DNA from: Antedon mediterranea
Lineage: Eukaryota > Echinodermata > Crinoidea > Comatulida > Antedonidae
Reading direction: 5' to 3'
Length of the DNA stretch: 64,000 bases
Assembly (NCBI RefSeq): GCF_964355755.1
Contig: NC_092680.1
Location: 7,851,001 to 7,915,000, forward strand
Shown here: positions 1-10,500 of the stretch, piece after piece
Layout: each line of letters starts with the position of its first letter
Numbering within the stretch: position 1 is the stretch's first letter
Position numbers and translations under genes: made by a program
The notes under the pieces: model-generated
Database searches by the model: none
Seen by the model: the letters and a program-made list of their open reading frames with translations, nothing else
What the model was told of the DNA's origin: nothing

Positions 1-83
1 CATCCCGATTAGCTTATATTACTTTTACTTTCCCATTTGCCTTGATTTCTAGTTTCTTCCCACTATTCGAAAATAAAGTGAGA

Positions 84-1119
84 TGATGTTATGGATCCTG
101 GTCGAGCACTGCGAGAAACAGACGCGGTATTGCACCAAAAGTAATTGTAAGCTCAAAAATATCAAAGTTGCCCCGTGATTTCAACAATTTCCTTGCCAAC
201 GGCGAGAACAAGACCAGATTGATTGAGCTTATTCGCTGTGTACTAGTGTCAAAGAAAGAAAGCATTCTAACAGATATGAGGAGTGATGTTATTTACTTTT
301 CATCGTACAAAGAATGCATCTACGTTACTAAACTGAGATGTTGTATTGGTTCCGGAGCTTAATAGTAGCCAAGAAGAAGCCGACACGAAAGTCATCCTGC
401 ATGCAAAGCATGCTTTAACAAATAACAATCAAGGCGTAGCAATAATTTGTTCCCATTCTGGAGACATTGACATTCCAGTCATTTCACTATCTCATTTCAT
501 AGATGATGGGCAGAGGGTAATTATTGATACAAACACTGGGAAATACCGAAATGTACTGAAATTGAGTGACATTGATTTAACAAAAGCGCAGAAATCATCC
601 CTTATTGGATTCCATGCTTTCACAGGTAACGAGTATAACTCCGCTTTCGTTCGGAAAGGAAAACGTACCTGCTGGAAGCTTCTGGAATCAAAAGCAACAT
701 TTGTTGACACATTCTGCAACCTTGGAGTGTCAGATGTTCCATCAAAAGAGTTGTATGAGGAACTTGAAGAGTATGTTTCACCATTGTATGGAGTGAAGGG
801 GAAAAGTGTAAATCAAGCAAGATATGATATCTTCAACAGAAAGTTTTCCAGACACAACAAGATTACAGATATATCATTACTGCCACTATGTCAGCAGACC
901 CTTGAGTTTCATATACTTAGAGCAAACTTCATTACTAAAGAATGGCAATCAGCAGACGTCAATGATTTTGTCAACAACAGTACACACAATGGATGGAACG
1001 AACAAATGGAGCCTAAATGGATTGAGACAGTGATGCCCACTGATGTCCAGGAACTGTTTACACATAATGAATATGAAGACTTTTCAGATTGCAGTGATGT
1101 GAGCGATCTTGAAGATTAA
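84..1119 (+). pseudogene. Frame-broken copy of an uncharacterised multi-copy invertebrate family (XPG/PIN-like acidic pattern)
   Basis: Two open segments in different frames belong together. One runs from about 87 to 345 (ending near LPRDFNNFLANGENKTRLI and KECIYVTKLRC) and the other from about 340 to a TAA at 1117-1119 (SSQEEADTKVILHAKHA, then HSGDIDIPVI, GFHAFTGNEYNSAF, NGWNEQMEPKW near the end). I recognise this order from a large family of uncharacterised proteins in corals, fish and other marine animals. The family usually has a D-x-D after the EEADT block and a GCD in the GFHA-TG block, an arrangement reminiscent of XPG/FEN1-PIN nucleases. Here GCD is replaced by GNE, the frame shifts at about 335-345, and a stop lies at 84-86 just upstream. 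It is therefore most likely a decayed or partial copy rather than a working gene. Function is unknown and the nuclease resemblance is inference. A sequencing indel could mimic the single frameshift. Confidence 0.55.
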
Positions 1120-1660
1120 TACACGACATACAGACTGAAACACTAAAGGGAAAATGAATTAATTGACAGGAGTAACGTGATCAGATAGGAGAAATGTCTT
1201 GCATTTTGGGTCAAAGGTCAGTAACGTTATTTCCGGTCATTTTTACAGATAATGTTCTATTAGTTTGAATATAAACATCTATATTCTGGAGAGTTTGACA
1301 CCAATTACAACTTTCTGTGTCTAGTAGTTACGGAGATATGATATCTGTTAGATATTGGGTCAAAGGTCAATAGAGGTATTTCCGGCCGTTTTCTGACAAA
1401 ATGTTCTATTACATCAAATAGGAACATGTACATTCCAAACAATTTGACACCAAAATCAACTCTCTATGACCAGTGGTTGCCAAGATATCATAGTCTATTG
1501 TAACTGGCAGCCATTTTGAAAAAAGCGCCCTCACGCAAAAGTTCTCAGGTTACAGCCCGTTTACCCAATATATTTGGATTCCCCAGAAAAAACTGGTCTA
1601 GAAAAGTTATATGAGAATTTCTACCTCTCCGGGTGGCACCTACCTCATTCATAGCCTAGT
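1120..1660. other. Intergenic, with a diverged internal duplication
   Basis: No gene is visible. Two related stretches at about 1208-1262 and 1352-1412 share GGGTCAAAGGTCA followed by a TATTTCCGG block and an AATGTTCTATTA block. They look like an old ~145-bp-spaced duplication. The GGTCAAAGGTCA string resembles a direct-repeat nuclear-receptor half-site pair, but nothing else supports a regulatory role. Confidence 0.35.
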
Positions 1661-1830
1661 CTAATTGTTAATTGAAAGGCTTTACACCAAACTCGTATAC
1701 ACATGATTGTAGTGGATTTAGCCTAAATCACACAGCATAAGACACACACACTTTTGGTAAAAATCGGGTCAAGGTCATTAGGCCAATTTTGATTTGGCCA
1801 AGTATCGCGCTATGCGCGAAGGCTAGTTTG

Positions 1831-1970
1831 TTACTTGGCAAAAAAGAATTTTGCCAAGTATAGTATTCACTTTGTTACTTGGCAAAAAAGAATTTTGCCA
1901 AGTATAGTATTCACTTTGTTTGTATGTTTGTATGTTTGTTACTTGGCCAAATTGAAAATTGGCCAAGTAT
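1831..1970. repeat. Three short palindromes built from TACTTGGC / GCCAAGTA
   Basis: Two copies (about 1832-1862 and 1876-1906) read TACTTGGCAAAA, a short spacer, then TTTTGCCAAGTA. A third at about 1940-1969 reads TACTTGGCCAA, spacer, TTGGCCAAGTA. The first two are spaced 44 bp apart as a tandem duplication. The GCCAAGTA arm is the same word that precedes every terminal hairpin of the surrounding repeat units. Confidence 0.7.
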
Positions 1971-2602
1971 GTTGATCTGTTTGTTTGTTTGTTTGTTTGT
2001 TTGTCATCACGCTAGCGCTCACAGTTTTGATTCGAATGACTCCAAATTACTACCAGACATGTCACCTGGTGCAAGGAAGACACCGCCCAATTTTGGTTAA
2101 AATCCGGACCACGGTTCCAATTCTGGGCCACTTTTAAAAATTATGTTCAGACCTGCTAGTGTTAAAAGATAGGACAGAATTATAAAAAGCCGGTGAGCAG
2201 TCTTAAATTAACAAGTAAACTTAAATTGCATTTTCTCGGGAACTACTTGTCCGAAAAACTTCATTTTTGTACAAGAGGCAAGAGTTATAATTTGTGATTT
2301 GTAATTTTTAAACTGATTAAGATTTAATATAGAGGTTTTTTGATGCGAGTAGTTTACAAAACCTATTTCTTTTCAAATTCACCCGTGTGTTTTCCGCGTG
2401 CTGTTCTATTGTTAGCCGACTGAAGCTATTGTTCATTGAAAGGCTGGTTACATAACCTGTACACCAAACTCGTATACACATGAAAGTAATCAAATTAGCC
2501 TAAATCACACAGCATAAGACACACACTTTTGGTGCAAATTTGGGTCAATGTCAGGAGGCCAATTTTGATTTGGCCAAGTATCGCGCTATGCGCGAAGGCT
2601 AG

Positions 2603-4290
2603 TTTGTTTGTTTGTTTGTTAGCACGATAGCGCCTACAGTTTTCAAGTTATCGTTCTAAATTTTTGGGTGTAGATAGGTATATACCTTCAGACCATGCCT
2701 ATTGAAAATCAACAAAATTGGTTTATTAATAACTTCACAAATAATAAAAATGATATTATTGTCAGTCCGGCTAGTGTTAAAAGATAGGAGACAATTTTCA
2801 AAAGCCGGCGAGCAGTCTTAAAGTAACAAGTGTACTGAAATTACATTTTCTCGACAACTACTTGTCTAAAAAAACTCATTTTTGGGCAAGAGGCAAGAGT
2901 TATAAATTGTGATTTGTAATTTTCAAAACATAATTTGATTTAATGTACAGGTTTATTGATACGAGTAGTTTTAAAAAACCTATTTCTTTTCAAATTCACG
3001 CGTTTGTTTTTGGCGTTGCAGCTGACGTTCTATTGTTATTCAAATTAAACTATTGTAAGTTGATAAGTAGTTTTGTTAGCACCAGCGTGTGTCCTTCCTT
3101 ATTTCATCAGGTATATACTTACAGAACATGCCTATTGATTTTCAGGTAAATTGATATACACTATTACTACATGGGTTAAGGCAGAGGCGCCGCAAATCGG
3201 TACAGCTTCAAGACACTCCTCGACCATTATTCTGGTCAAACTTGATTTTAGAAAGGTCATTGTTGCAATGCCGGAATTGTTTGCATTAAAAATTATTTAA
3301 ACAAATTATTAACCTTATCAGTATTTTAACCATGTAAAGATAATACCTAAAGCAAAAATTGTATCTTTCAACATGCTCCCAGTCAGTGGATATATTTTGC
3401 CAAGTACTTCACTCAGTTTCTGAGTGCTTTCATTTGTATGTTTGTATGTTTGTTTGTTTGTTTGTTAGCACGATAGCGCCTACAGTTTTCAAGTTATCGT
3501 TCTAAATTTTTGGGTGTAGATAGGTATATACCTTCAGACCATGCCTATTGAAAATCAACAAAATTGGTTTATTAATAACTTCACAAATAATAAAAATGAT
3601 ATTATTGTCAGTCCGGCTAGTGTTAAAAGATAGGAGACAATTTTCAAAAGCCGGCGAGCAGTCTTAAAGTAACAAGTGTACTGAAATTACATTTTCTCGA
3701 CAACTACTTGTCTAAACAAACTCATTTTTGGACAAGAGGCAAGAGTTATAAATTGTGATTTGTAATTTTCAAAACATAATTTGATTTAATGTACAGGTTT
3801 ATTGATACGAGTAGTTTTAAAAAACCTATTTCTTTTCAAATTCACCCGTTTGTTTTTGGCGTTGCTGTTCTATTGTTATTCAAATTAAACTATTGTAAGT
3901 TGATAAGTAGTTTTGTTAGCACCAGCGTGTGTCCTTCCTTATTTCATCAGGTATATACTTACAGAACATGCCTATTGATTTTCAGGTAAATTGATATATT
4001 ACTACATGGGTTAAGGCAGAGGCGCCGCAAATCGGTACAGCTTCAAGACACTCCTCGACCATTATTCTGGTCAAACTTGATTTTAGAAAGGTCATTGTTG
4101 CAATGCCGGAATTGTTTGCATTAAAAATTATTTAAACAAATTATTAACCTTATCAGTATTTTAACCATGTAAAGATAATACCTAAAGCAAAAATTGTATC
4201 TTTCAACATGCTCCCAGTCAGTGGATATATTTTGCCAAGTACTTCACTCAGTTTCTGAGTGCTTTCATTTGTTTGTTTGTTTGTTAGCAG
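2603..4290 (+). repeat. Near-identical tandem duplication with 846-bp offset
   Basis: The segment beginning with the (GTTT)n run and TTAGCACGATAGC near 2619 is repeated from about 3465, with matching positions 846 bp apart (for example 2943 and 3789). The copies differ only by a few substitutions and two small deletions in the second copy (a few bases near 3865 and near 3998), so the duplication is young. Short open frames inside both copies are the same non-coding sequence read twice and are not genes. Confidence 0.85.
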
Positions 4291-4874
4291 GATTACTCAA
4301 AAAGTAATTACAAGATCTTTACCAAAATGAATATACGGATAGATATGTGGTCAAGGACCATTCCATTAAATTTTGGGATCATTTGGGACCATGGTCCCAA
4401 TTCTGGACCACTTTTTCGGTATACTGTTCAGACCTGCTAGTGTTAAAAGATAGGACAGAATTTTACAAAAGCCGGCGAGCAGTCTTAAAGTAACAAATAA
4501 ACTAAAATTGCATTTTCTCGAGAACTACTTGTCCAAAAAACTTCATTTTTGTACAAGAGGCAAGAGGTATAATTTGTGATTTGTAAATTTTTTTTTGATG
4601 CGAGTAGTTTAAAAAACCTATTTCTTTTCAAATTCACTCGTTTGATTTTCACGTTGCTGTTCTATTGTTAGTCAACTGAAGCTATTGTTAATTGAAAGGC
4701 TTGTTACATAACCATTACACCAAACTCGCATACACATGCTTGTAGTGAAATTAGCCTAAATCACAAACAGCATTAAGACACAGACATATATATATATATT
4801 TCTTTTTTACCAAAGAAATCTTATGTAGGAGAATTTTACAGTAGGCGGAGGTATGCACTCTCGGAGTGTCTTTC

Positions 4875-5423
4875 TAGTTCATAATGTGACGTCACTTTAT
4901 GAGGGGGAGCTTTCGACATAAAAGTTCGATACTTGCTCAAGCGTGAGGGTGTGCTATTTAGTATTACGCAGTTAGGTAGATTATTGGATATTTGTTTTCA
5001 AGCGAATGATTATATGCCATTCTTGCTTACTGGAATTACGTCACGTTGGCCGGTAGCATTATTTTGTTTTCCTATGAGTTTAAAACAGAACTCATGAATA
5101 TAAGTTCATGAGAAAATTATGAAATAAATTAGAACATTATAATGCATCCCGGTAAAGGGACGAGATGCCTCTTCCGATGACATTTCACATTACGCACTAG
5201 AAAATCAATGTCACTCTAATGTACTCCGTTAATCCGGCTTTAAAATTAGCATATCGATTTTAAGATTATTTCACAAAATGATATTCAGACCAGCTGGTTT
5301 AGTGAACACGCATTTTTTGTTCGTCCTTCTTTGTGTCTAAGTTGCAGAAGAACAAGACCTTTTCGCAGTGATTCTTCTTGTATGAAACGTTCATTCCCTT
5401 CTACACTTTTATTTGATTTAAGC
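4875..5423 (+). promoter_or_regulatory. Duplicated sulfatase 5' region (upstream copy)
   Basis: This matches 6727-7236 over most of its length, including an ATAATGTGACGTCAC motif near 4881, GAGGGGGAGCT, a CGATACTTGCTCAAGCGTG block and the GACCAGCTGGTTTAGTGAACACGC block. Small indels separate the two copies. It precedes the broken sulfatase copy just as the other region precedes the intact gene, so promoter and exon 1 were duplicated together. Confidence 0.75.
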
Positions 5424-5712
5424 ATGATTAATAGTGTTATAGCATTGCTTGCTATTGCTCTGCCAGTAGTGGTAGTAGTAGGCCTACTTTCTCGACAGAT
5501 TAAAGTTACAGTTATTAGGCGGAATGTTGAAGAAGTTCCTGTTGTTAAGCCGAACATCGTGTTGATTGTAGCAGACGATTATGGTTTTCATGACATAGGT
5601 TACCACGGTTCAAGTATCCAAAAGTTGTCGACATGATGCTAGAGCAGTTACGTTGGAGTTTGGGGTCCGTGGAGGTACAGTAGGAGAGACGCGTTTTTGC
5701 ATTCGCTTTTAG
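5424..5712 (+). pseudogene. Collapsed arylsulfatase duplicate: exon 1 joined to a fragment of the last exon
   Basis: The frame opens at 5424 and closely matches exon 1 of the intact sulfatase (7237) through the metal-binding ADD and the GYHGS segment. At about 5611-5614 it jumps into sequence matching the intact gene's last exon near 11762 (AAGTATCCAAAAGTTGTCGA). The join is out of frame and stops at 5634-5636. A second internal deletion near 5651 brings in the GTGGGGTCCGTGG-like end of the last exon and its 3' flank up to about 5712. All middle exons, including the formylglycine Cys motif, are missing, so it cannot encode a sulfatase. Only a couple of bases are shared at the first junction. 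It is best explained as a full tandem duplicate that later lost about 4.3 kb. A canonical AATAAA follows near 5724. Confidence 0.85.
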
Positions 5713-6726
5713 GCCTAATCGTGCAATAAAAACTTTCAGGACTTTTTTCGTTCAAACTACCTTGAAACAATATCAATTGTATACTGTTACTAGAGGCATC
5801 TCTTTACCAAAAGTTGATGTGCTTGAACAAATTACGAATTGAAAAACAGATTGAACTGTAGATGGAGAAGTATTTGCGAATTTGTTTTTCTTTTTCTTTT
5901 TTAAGTTATTAGATTTATGATATTGATGAAATCTTTCTAAATAAAAAAAAAATGAATTGTTACAAGCCGTTGATGTGCTTGGATATCTGTCACTAGTAAT
6001 ACTACTTTTATTTTCTGCTGCATAATTTAGGTGATTTTGACGTCATAGATTCAATGTTCCGGGATATCGCTTCAGGACGCATGCGCAGCAATAAAAGTCA
6101 AAGTCGAAAGACGCGGCTATAATGATAATAAGTAACTCATAAGTGTATCTCGCATACGACTGACCACAATAAAACATTTATATTTAGTGAAATACAGTAC
6201 CTGTAATCAACTCTAGTAATACGACTCTACTTTAAATAAAGCCACATCAGGGCTACACTATTAGCCTTCTTCTTTCCAAATCCCCTGAAAGTAAACCCAT
6301 AATAAACATACACACTTCTCATTATGAAACACCTATACCTATTTATATCCCTTTTCATTAACAAACACAGAATGAGAGGCAGTAGCCTACATGACATTAT
6401 TTCTAACACTTCAAACGCAAATTTAAAATAAGAAATATTTCTTACAAATAACGCCGCTCAATTGTTTTTTTTTGACGTAACAGTTTAATTATTGTTCTTT
6501 CTTCATTGAAAGATGCTTTTTTTATTATTATTATTATTTATTTTATTTTATTATTTATTAAACTTTATCACTGCACATAACATAACATAAAGGCAGCGAA
6601 AAGAAAAGGATGAACTATTCTATTTAATAATTTAAGAAATAACGAATTATCAATTATTTTAGTTTAACAATCAGTAGAGTACCGTAAACATTTTGTGTAA
6701 GTCAGTTCTGTTTGCTCTGTCCCTAT
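5713..6726. other. Intergenic between the sulfatase copies
   Basis: No gene is visible. The stretch is AT-rich, with a poly-A run near 5942 and a (TTA)n run near 6523-6540. A GACGTCATAGATTCAATG segment lies near 6040 and a short GC-richer block with GGACGCATGCGCAGCA near 6077. Confidence 0.4.
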
Positions 6727-6730
6727 TAGT

Positions 6731-6752
6731 CATAATGTGACGTCACATTATG
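6731..6752. promoter_or_regulatory. 22-bp perfect palindrome centred on a CRE-type TGACGTCA site
   Basis: TGACGTCA (6738-6745) is flanked on each side by 7 bases that complete a perfect inverted repeat (CATAATG on the left arm, CATTATG on the right). It lies about 485 bp upstream of the sulfatase ATG. The duplicate upstream copy near 4880-4901 keeps the TGACGTCA core and differs by one base in the right flank. Binding by CREB/ATF-type bZIP factors is inference from the consensus. Confidence 0.45.
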
Positions 6753-7236
6753 AGGGGGAGCTATCGAGATAAAAGTTCGATACTTGCTCAAGCGTGTGGG
6801 TGCTATTTAGTATTACGCAGTTAGGTAGATTATTGGATATTTGTTTTCAAGCCAATGATTATATGCCGTTCTTTCTTAATGTCACGTTGGCCGGTAGCAT
6901 GATTTTTTCCCCTATTAGTTTAAAACATAACTCATGAATAGTTCATGAGAAAATTATGAAATAAATTAGAACACTATAATGCATCCCGGTAAAGGGACGA
7001 GGTGCCTCTTCCGATAACATTCCACATTACGCACTAGAAAATCAATTTCACTCTAATGTACTGCGGTAATCCGGCTTTAAATTAGCATATCGATTTTAAG
7101 ATTATTTCACAACGATGTTCAGACCAGCTGGTTTAGTGAACACGCTTTTTTTGTGTCGAAGTTTAGACTTTTTCGCATTGCTTCTTAAATGTAAACGTTC
7201 ATTCCCATTCATTTTCCCCTTTTATTTGATTTAAGC

Positions 7237-7542
7237 ATGGTTAATAAGGTTATAGCATTGCTTGCTATTGCTCTGCCAGTAGTGGTAGTGGTAGGCCTAC
7301 TTTCTCGACAGATTGAAGTTACAGTTATTAGGCGGAATGTTGAAGAAGTTCCCGTTGTTAAGCCGAACATTGTGTTGATTGTAGCAGACGATTATGGTTT
7401 TCATGACATAGGTTACCACGGTTCAAAAATCAAAACACCGACTTTAGACAAATTGGCAGGAGAAGGTGTTAAGCTTGAAAAATATTATGTTCAGCCGATA
7501 TGTACTCCAACAAGAAGTCAGCTGATGACTGGTAGATATCAG
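7237..7542 (+). CDS. Sulfatase exon 1 (residues 1-102)
   Basis: This exon encodes the signal or anchor segment, the first metal-binding aspartates (ADD, 50-52) and the whole formylglycine motif. It ends in frame after GRYQ at a CAG|GTTAGT donor (phase 0). Confidence 0.92.
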
Positions 7543-10500
7543 GTTAGTCCTCTCAGGTTACACCTCCCTCATGGTCCTCTGTTTGGGTGTACCAAATGAG
7601 GGATTTCTATACCATATTAACACTTTTATTCAAAATTGTTTATTCACCGTTGAACCATTTTCACACCATGTAGACCTTCACTATGTCGGTCGGTCGGTCT
7701 GTCTGTCGGTCCGGTATCACTATGCGTTTTAGCACGCGACTTATGGCTGTTGGCCTTGTTTCTGTTGTAAACTGATATTGTATGATTTATATCTGTTACT
7801 TTGTATAGGTTTTATCTATTTTTTAATCTATTTTTCAATTACCCAAATATCACAAGGACGTCTTTTAAAACCACCTAAAAAATTGTTTAACGAGTCTTTG
7901 GAAAAAAATAATACGATAAATGATGATGATGATGATGACGATGATCAAGGCTTGGCTAACACACAACATCTCTCAATCACAAAAGAGAACAGAAACCACC
8001 AACAATCCAAATAACTATAAATAATTGTAAAAGTTAAAGTGTCCTTAATTAATTTCAGGACCCTAGGGAAAAAAAATAAAAGCCTAAACAGACCTGCTCT
8101 TACAGTACTTGTTGACTACATCGTTTTATATTTATCGTTATTCATAAAGCAGCTCAAATAAATGTGAGTGTGAACAAACCCTGGTCTATTAATAGTTGGT
8201 TCAGACATTATCGAACATTATTATGTTAATTTTCTTTTTAAAAATGTTGTCTCCATGATTAGTCAGTCATAATTTTTTTTAAATTTCTGGTCTTAGACAT
8301 TTTAGAATTTGGAGTATAGGAACTACAGTTTGTATGTGTTTTTGCTATACGATTTTCAGTGTGAAGAAGTATGTTAGTTTTATTTAGCTTTTTACAAAAT
8401 TATTCCTTGAGATGTATTTTAGGTTTATGTTTCTTAGGATTGTACCACGCCCTCTCAGTTCTCAAAATAAAATCGTGTTAGACTTTGTTTTCACACAATT
8501 CCTGCTTAGTGAAGTGGAAAACGTTTGAATTAATGTTTGTTGTACCCTTTTATTCATTTTTGTGTATTTTCTTAATAGTAATGGTAGATTTAATGATTAA
8601 TTTGTTTGGACTATATTTATTTGATTAATTGTTCAATTTAATTATCAGATTCACACGGGCTTACAGCACAAAATCATAGAGCCAGACTCTCCAAACTGTC
8701 TACCTCTCGATGAAGTTACTCTACCACAGAAACTAAAAGAATATGATTATGCAACGCATATGGTTGGTAAATGGCATCTTGGATTTTACAAGGAGGCATG
8801 TGTTCCAAATAAGCGAGGCTTTGATTCTTTTTTTGGTTAGTGATAGCAGATAGTTATTTGACATTTTTAAGATTATGAATTATTATATAGGCCCTAATTG
8901 ACAAAATAAAATTAGCTCATTATAAAACAGAATCAACAGCGTGTATGACGTCCACTATCACAATGCATTAATATTATTGCCTGCTTAGAGGTGCATCATG
9001 GTATACAGTTGAGGTCATCTGAGGGAATTATCTTTTTATCGAGCGCGCTTCAAGAAATACCTATAATATAATTACCAAGAAGGTGCACTCAAAAGTTATA
9101 GCACAAAAGCAAACACAACAGTATATCTGTATATCTTTTCTGGTATCGTACAAAATGTTTTACACCTTCTATTTATTATTGATTATTATTTAAAACATTA
9201 GGTTGCTATTGTGGATCTGAGGACTACTACAATCATTTAAGATCCCAGGGGCTTGATTTACGGGATAATTATAATGTAGCGACAGAATACAACAATACTT
9301 ACTCTACCGTTTTATTTGCTGAGAAAGCTAATGCAGTTATCAATGCTCATAACAAAAGTCAGGTACGTCTATTTTAATAATTTTCCAGCCAATTCATGCA
9401 TAGGATCCGCAAACATAACGTTAAATTTAAGCCTGTTGCAGGTCAAATTAGCAATTGGAATGACGGGTACCTATCCCTTGTATGTTAACAACAGTGAAAA
9501 CTCATAGGGTAGATTTTGCTAAGAACACTTGACGTCACAGCAATTTACGTTGCCGACGACTGTACGGCAAGCGCGCGCGGCGATATCGTAAATCTGGCAA
9601 TTGTTCTGAAATCATAATATGTACATCCCTAATACGTTGTCAAAATATGGTTCTTGGTAAAGTGGTTCTTTAACAAATTTCCAGGACCAGACATTCAAGA
9701 GTTCTAAGAGAGCCACACAGCCAACTTTACATTCCATTACAACATATTTTCACTAAACTAATTAACGAACTTTATGTTTTTCAGTCACTGTTTCTGTATA
9801 TACCTTTCCAAGCAGTGCATTCGCCTCTAGAGGTTCCTGCCAGTTACGTAGAGCCATACAAATCGATTTATCCTAATGATACATCGCGACAGATATACGC
9901 CGGCATGGTGACGTGTATGGACGAGGCAATTGGTAACATCATTGACACTCTAAAAACGACAGGACTGTATAACAATACTGTTATTATATTTTCAACAGGT
10001 AATGTATACTAAAATACATAAAATAACAACAGCTTACGTCCATGTAAATACAAATCTCTTGTAATTTATGATGACGATGATGGGAACGGGAGAAAAAAAT
10101 GTATAAGCAGGAACATTATTGTAATCATAATTTCGATTCCACGAACATTGTACGGTATACTAATCACAATGGATTAAATGAATCAAATAAATAAAGAATG
10201 TTTAGATACAAACAAAAGGCATATAGAAATAAATAAATAAAATTAATGTTATGGTATGATAAATAAAATAAAGAGTATAACGGTGTGTGTACTTAAAAAC
10301 TTGTCCACATTAACTAAACAGAAATCAAAATTACACACAAAAGTTGAAAAGCAATTTATAACGGCATTGACAGTTGATAGTTTAAAAGAGCACATCGTTT
10401 CTTCCATAAAGATTTAGCCAATGACTTACAGAATTTGTCATTTAAAGATTTAATAATAATATTATCGAATAAATCATTGTCATTGCAAGAAGGGTTTTGT

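Larger units (their letters stand above)
1660..4800 (+). repeat. Tandem cluster of hairpin-ended repeat units with (GTTT)n junctions
   Basis: At least four related units lie head to tail. Shared blocks recur in order: (GTTT)n, TAGCACGATAGCGCCTACAG or a variant, CTGCTAGTGTTAAAAGATAGG, an AAAAGCCGGCGAGCAGTCTT block, GAGGCAAGAGTTATAA and a block with ACACCAAACTCGTATACACA. Copies of the CTGCTAGTG block begin near 2151, 2767, 3613 and 4434. Two unit ends (1805-1826 and 2581-2602) carry a TCGCGC-TAT-GCGCGA stem-loop followed by AGGCTAG. Two others (3410-3426 and 4245-4261) carry CACTCAG-TTT-CTGAGTG. All four are preceded by GCCAAGTA and followed by a TTTG run. No long reading frame is present, so this is a non-autonomous repeat. 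Helitron/HINE type is a hypothesis. Confidence 0.75.

Noticed and set aside
1208-1412. GGTCAAAGGTCA words as nuclear-receptor response elements
   Set aside because: They fall in a diverged duplication with no nearby intact promoter. The consensus match alone is too weak.
2943-3989. Two nearly identical ~67-codon frames
   Set aside because: They are the same segment of the 846-bp duplicated non-coding repeat. No known domain, and the unit has other copies without the frame.
7778-8014. 78-codon frame with a poly-Asp run in sulfatase intron 1
   Set aside because: It is a GAT/GAC microsatellite inside a well-supported intron, with no other support.
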